Translations under genes and position numbers: made by a program
Notes under the pieces: model-generated
The model's database searches: none
What the model was told of the DNA's origin: nothing
Seen by the model: the letters and a program-made list of their open reading frames with translations, nothing else
Shown: positions 46,412-58,008 of the stretch, piece after piece
Numbering within the stretch: position 1 is the first letter of the stretch
Layout: the number at the start of each line of letters is the position of its first letter
Assembly (NCBI GenBank): GCA_033725935.1
Contig: MU867112.1
Coordinates: 1 to 64,000, forward strand
DNA length: 64,000 nucleotides
DNA from: Cladorrhinum sp. PSN259
Taxonomy: Eukaryota; Ascomycota; Sordariomycetes; Sordariales; Podosporaceae
Direction: 5' to 3'

Positions 46412-49400
46412 TTCTATACGCTGTATATGTATCGTCGTCGTCGGTCAGGGGAAAAGGCAAGGTTAAACTTTTCATCACCAATTACTATTCTTGTTTACTA
46501 TATTTCATGTCAAAAGTTCTCTCAAATGTTTTTATCCAACGATAGTATCAGAATTTAGTTTTCCCACTCTCTCTCTCGGTCCTATTCCACTTTTCTTTTT
46601 GCCCGGCTGGTGATACAAATGCATCAACGATTCTTTTCTTTTCTTTTCTTTCTTTCTTCCCACACACCCCTCCCTTGCCCTTGCCCTTGCCCTTGACCCC
46701 CTACCTCCAGTCTCAGGGGGTGGGGGGATATGTTCGATCGAATCGCGATATTCCGTTCAGGGTGTAGCTTTTCTTAACTTTTTCCCCGAACCTCATCGGC
46801 AATAAGTGACTTACCTTGAGACACAGACAGAACATCTGGTGGTCTAGATTTAATTGCGTCTTTTTGGGACCGCGAATGTATACTTGCAAAACAGAAAACA
46901 AAGACATATGAGGAAGGAGGGAGGAGGGAGAAACAGAGACAACCGGCACACACACACTCCTGAAAGATCGCTAAAGATTGTTACAGATAAACAACTACTT
47001 TGCCATAGCAAGACAAACCAAGACTACGAGGCATAGACGGTCATTCTGTATAGAGACATCTGGAGTGTGGAGGACAGGGAAGCGGATCCGGGCTAATTTT
47101 TGCCTTGTACCAGTAACCATATCTGTACCTACATAACCCAAATCGCGCAAGGTAGAGATTGTCATGTCGTTCCGAATATCTCGTGTTCATGAGATTTTCT
47201 TGTCGAACAGGACGAAAAAAAAAAAAAAAAAAAAAGTCAGTCCTCTATTCTTAGCTTCACAGGCCAAGAGAGAAATCAGATTAAAGCGACCGCCCGTCAA
47301 CGAAACTGTATCTCACACTGCCCGCGCCACTTGGCTCGCCCAATCCTGCTGAATCGGGTGCACTTTCGGGGCCAGAATCCCGTCCTGCTGGCCGTTCGGA
47401 GCCGAGATGCGTTTCCTCTTCTTGGGTCCCCAAGTTCTTTTTCCAATGTTTCGCTGGATGTTGGGTGAGCGTGGTGAAAGTGATGAGCTCAGCTGCTGCA
47501 AAGCGCTCCGTCCTTTTGATTGCCCTGCAGCTCTAGCACCGCCGGCCGGCCGAGGAGGCTGCATGGAATTTCACGAGGGAGGGGATCTCCTTGGTGTATC
47601 AGGAACCTGTTTGTCTGAGATGGTGGCTTGATCAAGGAGAAATCCAAGCCGTCACTGCATCCATGTCTCCGCCAGCCATCGGCCACGCGACAGGGCATCA
47701 ACGGCCGGCATGAAACCCGCCCTTGCCCTCCCCTAAAGCGACTTGGCTACAAAAACCCAACTGGTAGTATAGTGGCAACTGCAGATCAAGCCCCGGATCC
47801 GTCGAGGCTCGGCGCCGCCCGCTTCCGCCTGTGAGACCAGTATTTCCCTGACAGCCGCAGCCGACATCCACCTGAGCTCGTACGAGACAGGACAGGGGAG
47901 CCCGACACGCTCAGCACGTCAGCAGGGAGAGGCCAACTTGCTATCCAAAACACCGTCCCACCATGCCACGGGGAAAGTGGAGGAGAGAGGGGGGAGGTGC
48001 CCTGTTTGGCACCGTCTGAGCTGCTAGGTTTGTGAACCGCGTGATGACATGTTTGTAGGACAGAAAAATGCGGAGTGTGGTCTCAAGACACGCCAAAGCC
48101 ACCAGTCATAGCATCGCTTGCTCCGTCATCCTTGCTTTCCATATCACCTTCTCCCCCGTCCTTTGCCATCCGGGCCAGGAGCTACCTGCCACGTAGATGG
48201 TCCATCTTATATTATCCCACCTCAACCGTGGACAGAAAGACGGCGACCGAAGGTGCGTTAATTCCCACTCCGGGTAACTTGTTGCATCTCGATCCCCGGC
48301 CGGGCTGGCTGCAGATGTATTCTGGTCCCTTCCTTCTCTGACCACAGCATGAAGCGCCACGGCCGTGTCAAGGTCGAAATCGACGCCGTGGATGGTTCCT
48401 CCGTGGCAAAGGAAAGCGGGCCCTGTTTGCTGTGGCAGTCAAAGTTTGACCGAGAATAATTCTGCCGGTCCGGATTTGGAACTCGTTAGCGAACGAATGC
48501 GGAAATAAAGGTCAAACGAGAACCTACATTCGGGTTTCGAAGGGGGCCTTTGAGCAACCCGAGGTCAGAAACGGTTGCCTTAAGGGGAAGTCTTGTTGAC
48601 CAACAGCCGCGGTGAACCCTCGAGAGCCCCGGCAAGAGTTCAGCAAAAGGGTCAGGGGCGTGCAAGTCCAGACATGTGGTGATCATTCCCAATGGATCGG
48701 TTTGAATGTCAATATCGTCTCTCTGAGACCACGCCGGGAAATCGAGGAGCTGTCAGGCCCCCTTGAATTGTGAATGCTACACCAGAACGCGTGGAATCGC
48801 GTCAGCCCTTGTTATTGAGACACAGCAGCAGGTCCTGCGTGTACTCTCCGACCCGACTTGCGCGAATCTCTTGCCCGGACGAATAAGGGGCACTTGCCAG
48901 CCGAGAAAGGCTTGACACACAACAAAGTTCAGAAGGGCCGCCATAGGGGGCATGTAAAACACGTGAATCTGATTGGAGTGCTCGGATGAATGCCTGTTTT
49001 AGTATAATAGAGGGAAAACACTTTCCTGGCCCACCCTCTTGAGGGGAGACCGGGAAGTGTAACCACTGGCCCTGGTCCGGGGGCTCAGCAGAACACCTTT
49101 GGCCCGGGGTTGGAGGAGCAGGCTGGAAGAAAGAAAAAAAACTTCTTCTGATAAAGTAAACCGAATAAGGCGCTCTGTCTGTCAACTGACCAAGGTTTCA
49201 TGCACATCTGGTGCTGCCCAAGAGCGTTCGAGGGCTCGCACAAGACGTTGGGGCGCTTGTTGACTCCAAGAAACCCAAGACATACCGCGCAGACCGTCAT
49301 AAACATGGCATCAGATCCTCCACCAAAGTGAACCAAAGTCGAACGGGACACTTTTGAAGGCTCGTGTAAATGTAAAAGATACGGCGGGATATTATCATGT

Positions 49401-52400
49401 CGTGTTTACAGTCACACCAGTATGCTTGTCACAACCATTTCTGCAGCGGGAAGAGAGCTGCACAAAGTTTGTATCTGTGCCGAATAGATCCGAACGTGCC
49501 GTGTGATGGGTGACATCTCAAGAGTGACCGCCGGCTTCTGCGTGGATGACGAGTGAGCAAGAGGCAGAAGCAACCAGCAGGAAGAGTTCAGGCAGGTATG
49601 CAGCGTCAGCATCGGTACTTGGTTGATGATCGACATGCCCAGCTGTGAGATTCAGTGCTCCCTTTCGAGCCAGACCACCTACTCAGCGCAAAGGGTGCAA
49701 ACTTGGATTGTTGGAGTGATATGATAGAAGTCGAACTCCGGACTGCGTATGACATATTGATTTGGCTCGAGTCTGACCGCTGCTGGTACGAGCCGAAGTG
49801 TTATGGTGTCTGACAAAGATCTTCATGAGATCTTGAGCAGATGAGCTCCTTCGGGCAGGAATAGCAAAATGACTTCAATCCAACAATCCGGACGAGAAAC
49901 GAATGACGGACGGAGTTGAGGCGCGAGTACCTGCCGCCCCCAAGAAGTACCAATGTGTACTGCTCTGTCTGTGAACGACCTGGAGGGTCGCTTGAGAGAG
50001 AAGGTTCTGAGGCGGCTACCATGTAACAACTCCGCAGCCGGCCCATGGCTTTTTATCGGTTAAGGTAGCAGAAACGCCAATCCATCGGCAACTGGAGAGG
50101 GAGTCATCGAGCATGAAGAACAGAGGCAATTCCGTATTTCGTAAAGGCGCTGAAAGACATAACAAGACCAGTCGGGCATCAAATGGCACCCGAAAGTGCA
50201 ATGTTTAGACCGTACCGGGTGCTAGATGAGCATCGCCAACTTGAGGTAAGCCTGGATAAAATGCTCAGGAGAGCCACGGGCGCTCCGTCCAGACTTTGGT
50301 CAAAATACCTACCACAGTACTTGGATGAGCTGCACGAACAGACTCACCACGTGGTCTTGAGACAGAGGTTTTTTGAGGTCTGGAGTCTCGTGCCCAATGC
50401 TAACCTTTACGCAAAAAGAGGGAAGGAGATGAAATGACTGTTATTCTTGGTTGGGGAAATGAACAGACATCCTATACAAATTTCCCCAGCTGCAGTGACG
50501 ACAGGATTGAAATGATATGCCTGCTTCTCGCACGTATTGTTGGCCATCCTAACAGGGACGACCTAGCGTGAGAGCAGATACCACGGACCAACGGCAAGCC
50601 AGCACCAAAGGGAGGGGGGGCATAATTCAAATCTCTTAGACGCAGGGACTCTCAACACTTGACGGCATCCCAGACCGGTCATGTTGGTCACACGCCTCTG
50701 GGCGTGGTAGTCGAATCCACCAATCGACGGCCCTGTAGCAACTGCAAGGCCGACACTGACGTGGTAACCGGTGAGCGCTGCTCAATCACAATGGGCAAGC
50801 CGTGGAGGGTCACCCCTGACGTCCCCAAAGTCCGCTCCAACTCGCACTCGATTGAGTGATGTCTGTCACCAAGGCATGTTGGGATTTCAGATCGGATTAT
50901 AGCTGCTTCTGCATGCTGCTGAGGAGCCCAAACTCCAGTGTTCCAAACTTGTGATCCATCACATGTAGCCAGAATGACAGTTGATGCTTTGGGCCCGACA
51001 GCCTGAAAAGCCGTGCCCAGGTGGTGTTACCGTCACTGCTGAGGCAGGGGAAAGGAAAAAAAAGGATGAACGAGGAGAATGGACGGCTATGATGTTATGG
51101 AAGGGGAGGGAAACCGGGCTGGGTGTGGTCCCGTTCGTTCCATGCGATTCTCCTCGTCCAAGGACCGAGAGAGTGTCCATGATGCTGCTAGTAGTCTAGA
51201 TGGTATGTAGATCCATGAATGTTGGTATAAGAGGGAATATTTTTTGCGCTCGTGACCGCGTGATGAAAGGCCCGGGAATGAATGGATGGAGGAATGCGCA
51301 ATTGATGGCGCATCTACCTGAAGAGACTGGGGCTGCTGTTGTGTGCCGAGCAGAGAAGAGCAGTGGTAGGTATGGTGGGGTGGTGGTGTGGTGGTGGTGC
51401 TGGTCGGTGGTGCTGGTGGGGGTAAGTGGCGAGGGGCCGTATATTGTAGTGTACGGAAAACTTTTGGTGGGGCGTCGTGGGCCAAGTGGGGCCATCGTTG
51501 CTTCCCGCTCAGCACCCGCATGGTGAATTGAAGAAAGAGCTTGGCCCTGCTTGGCATCGTCTAGACCCCACATTTGGAGATTGGTCCAGGCCGTGCTTGC
51601 AGCTCCGACAACTCCACCGGAGAATGAGATGAGCAAGAGCAGACATGACATGGGCAGGCACAAAGGGAGAGCAGCAAGCAGCAGCAGCAGCAGCAGCAAG
51701 CGCTGGCAAGTAAAAGAGAAAGACCATGGAATGCTTCAACTCAAAACTTAAACTTTGCACGTTGGCACCCAAAATTCCCGGCTGCTAAGAAACGCGCAAT
51801 CTCCATTGCCCTCAGAATTTAGTCGATTTTATTACCCCAATCCAAACCTGGAACATATACATATTACGCACACACCCGGAGGTTACTCCAGAGCCAAGTA
51901 CACATGTATCGACGCAGTCCTTGGTACGGAAAACACCGTGATAACAGCCAGCAGCCAACAGCCAGCCACCATGAAGCAGCTCCCTTCCGAAAGACGCCGG
52001 TCCCAGATCCGCTGGTATTGCACCCGTACCCAGCTCAGAGAGCGCGGCCTGCGACAAGAAAAGGCAAGCATATCTGCACCGTCGGTGGCTTGACGCCTGA
52101 CCCAAATAGGTCGCCCAATGCCTCCTCACGATCGGTACCTCGAAGGCTGCATGCTTGGATTGAGGCAGGCTGCTGATGGTTCATGCAGGACGCGAGGCCA
52201 GACTACACAGCTGTCTGTCCAGAGTCCCCTGACGTGCTGGTTGGCATGTTGCTGAAGGGTGAAACAAGATGGTCTACCCCAGATAGCCTCATCGTTCGTC
52301 GGTCAACGTCGCTCAAGAAGACCCTTGATTCTGTGGAAAACGGGGATGGGATGAGGTGTCACATACCACAAGATCTGGAGACTGCCTGCGCAAGTGAGAT

Positions 52401-54634
52401 GTGGCCGAATATGGCCAGCAAGGGAGATGGGAGAGGAAAAGATGCGCATTATCAGCAAAGCTGAAAGCGCCCACTGCGGCAACGGACCGATGGCCGATCG
52501 AGGAGGAACCACAGTTCCCTCCAAATGGAAGCCATCCCCTTTCCCACGTCGTCGCTGTATTGACTGAACGACGGCTAACGGCCACAACACCTGCAGACAT
52601 CTCAACGCTTCGGTAGGTCTGGTATCACCCACTCCTCAAGTATCTTCTAAGACGGGACGGCAAGGGGACATCCACCGGAGAGGTTCGAGTCTAGATACTG
52701 GCACCTCCTGTTCATCGTCTTCTCGTAAAACACTTCTTAGCTGTGCTGGGCTTTTTCTGGAAAGTATTGGGATGCAGACACTGCTTGATGCATGCTGCAA
52801 TGAGGCCATGGACCATCAGCGTCAGAAATTGCTCGGCTGATCTATTCCGCCTTCATCAGTACTTTGGGGGTTGGGGGCCAATCAGCTTCGAAGCAGATCC
52901 CCATATCCGCACTGTTCAGCGAAACGGCCGAAAGACTTTGTAGTCTGAAACAATGGGGCTTCCCGCCATTGGGAAGCTTCACAAAGCCCAGTGCTAACAT
53001 CGGATTGGCGGGTGGACAGGTGCATCGATTCAAAGGAAACGGGAACCTGCACAAACGATATTTCATCCAATCAGCTCTTCAGGCTGCTTTTTTCAACCAT
53101 CTAGCGACATCAGCTCATATCGGCCATGCATCAGAGTAACACGAGGTTATTCCAGCTTTCCTTCTTTGAGAACACCGACGGATATTTTTGGCCCTCCTCA
53201 TAACTGTTATGTTTGAAGGGTGACGGGATGCTTCGGGTACCGGTCGAACTAGTGAAATGCTCTGGCTGTTTCTCCCGCTCCTCAAGAAGAATCCGCCACC
53301 CCGAGGGCATACACTGCGCCAGACAGGCCCAAGCCAAAGTCAGGTAACTATTGAAACCTCACTCCTGGATCGCTTTGCAACGCGTCCTCGGAAATCATCG
53401 CGTTCCTAACAGTTTGCTGGGGTAATATGTGTTCTGTCAAGTTCCAGGCACCGAAGTGGGAGCATCATTTTGGAGAGTTCCCAGAGTTTAGAGCTGGCGC
53501 CATGTCTGAAGCAAGTCTTCCCGTCCAACTTCTCACGTGTCGGATCAGGGAACCTGATATCTCGAGTGAGACAACGCTGTATGGCTCTGCCTCAAGTTTC
53601 TATGCATGGGCCCTGTCGGCCGTTGCCGAACCTGCCAGGTCTATAGGGCCGAAAACTGGAGGCGTGTTGCCTTTGATGCCCAGTTACCATGCTGACCTGG
53701 GTTTTGCCGCACAAGGAGACGGAACATAGTCGGCTTTTCCGTCTCTGTGAATGAATTTTAACTCGTTGTGAGGTTGGTGTCAGCTGGACCTTGGCCTCAC
53801 CAGCCTTCAACATCCTATCCACAACATTTCAGAGTCTACACCGAGATGTGGCCGGATCAGCAACTTGATTTCGCTCCCGCCGGTTGCTTTGGGAGCAGGA
53901 CAAACCGCACAGCTGGTGGAGAAGCCCTTCCCGCCATCAGGGAGCCTGTCATATTCCTGCAGCTTCCCGTGCTGGATTGTTTCCTTGCTGGGGCAGATCC
54001 TTCTTCAGTCAAAAGAAGAGGTGTTTGTGGCCTACTCTAGAGGCACTTCCGGAAGGGTACTTGCATACTTGATGCATGGAAGACGAGGCGGCAGAAGCTA
54101 GCAGGGTGTTGACCTGTTTCTCGTTCTCAAGTGCTTAGTGCCTCGAGGATTTGTCGGGATATTCGCTGCTGATCCACACCCGTCACCCCCTTACCAGACC
54201 AGCCACAAGCCGACCAGTTTGTCTCAAGCGCGAGGCAGGTATACTTTATCAAGGCATTTCAGTGATACACCGTAACAGCATCCTTGGGCCCGGTACGGTA
54301 CCGGTTGGGCCTCAGGATAGCTCCCGTGGCAAGCTCCCTGCCCTCCATCAAGTTTGCTTGGCTGGAAGCTTCGAACACCAGGCCCGTAGGAGGCTATCGA
54401 CCTGCAATTTGAGCGGCTCCTTGCTTTGCTTGTCCAGTGCGGTCCTTTCGTCCGAAATCTGAGCTGGCGCATGGGGGACTCCTCGTTCACCCACTAACTT
54501 TACTTGGGGGCCGCCTGCCGGAGGCATCACTCTACCGGTGACCCGGTCATGACGCCAGGAGCAACGCAATCTAACTCCCATGAGCTCTCGTCCGAGCGAG
54601 GATATCAAGGGTTCCGTCTAGATACTTTGCTGCT

Positions 54635-54643
54635 TATATAAAG
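54635..54643 (+). promoter_or_regulatory. Candidate TATA box
   Basis: TATATAAAG on the plus strand, followed about 30 nt later by a pyrimidine-rich stretch suited to transcription start. No recognisable coding sequence follows directly. It could start a long leader transcript for the NDT80 gene 3.4 kb downstream or a non-coding RNA. This is a motif match only. Confidence 0.25.
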
Positions 54644-57600
54644 AGGCCGGGGACTCTCCGGTCGTGCCGTACCCTCTCCGTTGTCGTTGTCTCAAAATTC
54701 CTGCGGAACCGGGCTCGATCGTCTTGGGCTTAAGAAGGCACAGGAATCCCTACCCAGTTCATACCTATCTTCTCGCTGCCATCCGGATCTTCCCAACTTA
54801 TTCTGGTCCACACCTGCCAGACGCGGCGCTAGGCCCAAGATTCTTGTCCAATTCTCTGTACAACCGCCCTGTGCCTTCTCGGCCTCCAGCGATCGCCTAC
54901 CCCACCCCTCTGTCGCATCTCTCCTGTACGATCTATCCCAAGCCACTACGCCAGGGTCAAACATCGGCATCGTCGACAGCAGCACCATCGGAGATCCTGC
55001 AGTTGAAGCTCGCACGGCGTGCTTGCGTCAGGGTATCTGAGAAAGGCACACCAAAAGCGGAAAGGGGTCCCTGCTGTCACAGCCGCCACCAGCTTCTAGA
55101 AAGGCACATTATAACTGAAGGAGACGCCAACCGCGGTCAAGAAAACCAATTACGTCGGATCAACCCGAACTCCCCTGTCGGGCACTTCTGAGAGCAGCTT
55201 CCACGAGCCTGCATCTTCCCCCCAGGGACCTGGACTCTGGTGTGGAAGCAAGAAAACACTTCATGTAAGCAAGATATGTTTCTTTCCGCATTTTATTTTA
55301 CGTCGGATGTATTTTTGGCAGGAGCCACACACAAAATCCGTGATCATCAAGCAGTCGGAGGTTTCTCCGCCCCGCATCAGCTTAACGGGATCCCGGCTGC
55401 AGCTGGCCATTTCGCCGTTTTCTGCATGATACGCAAAGCCCCGAGAAACTGGAGCGAAAATAAAGAATTAAGACGAATACGGACACCGGCTCAACACACT
55501 TGTTCGTGAACTTGCATGATGATGTCCGTCTCGAACGACCCAACGAGGACTGGACACTGGAACGAAAAGAGGGGATGGGGGGAAGAATACTCAGCGAGAG
55601 GAGACGACCGGGCTGACTGTGGAGTGCCGGATGGCTATTCGTCGGTCAGATCTGATGGCAGTTGCCGTCATCTGCCTCGACGAGAATGGCGTTATTCCCC
55701 AGCATCCGAATCAAATGTTTCCGTTGCAGTATCCTTCGATGGTCTCCAGACGTCATCCACGCCCCCCTGCAATAAAGATTGTTCCGAGATTGGCGAAGGG
55801 GTGGTGGGATAGACTGGGGCTTTGAGCCTTCGGTGCCTGTGCTGTCTGAATACAAACTCCCCCGAGATGCTGACAGGTCAAAAATACAGTACCATCGCCC
55901 ATCGATGTGCAGGGTTGGTAATCTGAGCGCTTGGCACGACAGGGGTCTGTCTTGAGGTGAGTGCTCCCCCGACCAATCCCCTCCTCCAGACGGCTTGCTG
56001 CAAGCCACCACGGGGGGCAGAATATCTGCACTTTTGGGAGGTTTTGGGAAGCAAAAGAGATTCCGCACGCGGGTGCCGGGTTCACTTCTGTTGAGACCCA
56101 GTCTTGGAGGGCTGGCCTGGGCGTTTATCTGGGGAGACCGGGATACCGAGATGCTTTGGCCCAACAGTCTAGGACGGGCCTCACCGAGACGGCAGATTTA
56201 GAGAATGCTTGTGCTAACCGTAGTCCCGCGAAGCGTGAGGATACCATACAGGCGCCGCGAACGCAAACGCAAACGCTCCGAGACTTTCTTGTCGATAGCG
56301 ACACCTCGCTCCCGACCGGAGCACGAGGGCTCCGCATGAATCAACAACTCCCCAAGGTATTACATTGTGCTTTTTTTTCCTTTGGCTTTTTCATGGTCTA
56401 CTCTCGATCGAGTCTGCGATAACACGACAATCCGAACAATATGTCCTCACCGACGCAGCGGGAACAACGACAGGGGGAAAGCAGCAGCGGGGCCACAGGA
56501 GTGGTGCAGATACCGAAAGGTGAGTGACAGCCTCGAGAAAGCCACAATCACATCGCACGAATTGTAATGCACTGTCTTGGGAACCAGCAGGCAAGGCTGG
56601 GACTTCCCCTCCCCCTCTTTTCTCCCGGGATTCCAGCATCCTCTTCTCTGCACTCTGCACCGTTGCCACGCATGTTCAGCTTTGGGCCCGCACTTTCCGA
56701 TCGTCGGGCTAGGACCGGGGGTTTCTGCATGCAGTTTCTCTCGATGTTCCGACGCGCTCTCGGCGGTCGTTTTGTCAAGCATGGCTGTCAAACATGGAGT
56801 TTCCAGTCTCCAAATCCCAAAGTTGCATCCACCCAAATACCCCTGTCCTGTCGTCCCGCAGGCGCCATCCATCATTATTGTTCCCATTGTCGCATCCCTC
56901 AATCTCATCCGTCGCAGCCGTTTGCGCTCTTGCGGCGTGTCGCGTGGATCTCTATTCGAAGGATAGTGTCGACAATGGCATACATGGATGATGCGGTGCT
57001 TTGAACGGGGATCTGGTGCGACACGACGACGGGCCCGTATCCTGGCTGTTGGAGGAGCGCGCCTACGAAAATCCATGCAGTTGGCTTGCTGGTGCTGCTG
57101 CTCACAGCTGGCTGCTTGCCTTCTCCTTGACGGGGCTGTTGTTTGGTCGCACATGCGGCAGAACAGCCGACCAGGGCCCGTAAGCCAAGAGCAAGTACCT
57201 CTGCAGGCACATCGGTACCTCGTAGTACTTGATGTACCCACACTGCTTGCCTCGATGTTACCGCAAGGAAGGCAGCCTGGGCTGTCGAGGCACTGTAATA
57301 TTATTGCGAAGCCCGCTCAGTAATATTATCAGGTCTGTCACTCAGAGGCACTGAGCGACGGCAGCAAGAGAGAAACAGCATCCGGACAGTGCAATGCAGC
57401 CAGCAGAGCAAACATCTCGTTTTCCCTCACGGCTTCACTGCCTCGCTCCTCACACCTCATCCTCACACCTCTCACTCTCACTCACTCACTCGTTACACGC
57501 TCTTCCGGTTTTCATCTGATCGATCAATGCCTTGCCCTGCCCTTCTCATTTGCCTCGCCCCCACTATCACTCATTCTGTTCACTCGTGTCCATTCCCGCG

Positions 57601-58008
57601 TCTCAGATTTTGATTTGGCCCATCTCACAACGAGGTCTGGCTGCCGTTGTCAGGCTGTTGTTACTAACCTGCCGTTGTTGCGCCACAGGCTCTCTCTCCA
57701 CACCCATTCGCAACCCCACGGCCCGCGAGTATCATGCTGAGAGGGATTCTGTCGCCGCTTCGAGACTCTTGGCCCTGACTTTCTGCCTTCCGACTTTTCG
57801 TTTGCTTGTTTCTCTATCCTTGCTGCGATACTCTCCGAGTGTCCCCGCTTCTTGAGAGTGCAGGATCGGGATCGCCTCAGTTAATCATTGAACCCAAAAT
57901 GGAAACAGTACTCTAACAGGTGCGTTCTAGCAGGACTTTGTCGAGCCCTCGCCAGCATCAGGTTCCGGGCTAGACGGGTATCTCGACATACCGCCCGCGC
58001 CTACTGAC

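Larger units (their letters stand above)
45571..58008. other. 12.4 kb gene-free interval upstream of the NDT80 gene
   Basis: I find no gene I can support. Composition is not strongly AT-rich, so it does not look like a RIP-silenced transposon block. It includes a GT run at 46371-46409, a TTGCCC run near 46674-46694, an AGC run near 51676-51698, and a TATATAAAG at 54635-54643 followed by pyrimidine-rich sequence that could be a promoter. Frames of 150-264 codons exist (for example minus 56447-57241) but are overlapped by equally long frames on both strands and have no domain. The right end is presumably promoter and leader for the NDT80 gene. Confidence 0.5.

Noticed and set aside
50183..50437. 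Plus-strand frame of 84 codons with an exon-like look and an internal GAG|GTAAGC
   Set aside because: No recognisable domain, no partner exon and no convincing upstream promoter; too short to claim.
51196..51699. Minus-strand frame starting with a polyleucine run, resembling a signal peptide
   Set aside because: The leucines come from an AGC triplet repeat; the rest is low-complexity His/Thr/Pro with no family match.
56447..57241. Minus-strand frame of 264 codons
   Set aside because: Arg/Cys-rich composition, no domain, and plus-strand frames of 111-145 codons overlap it; it behaves like chance openness in GC-rich DNA.
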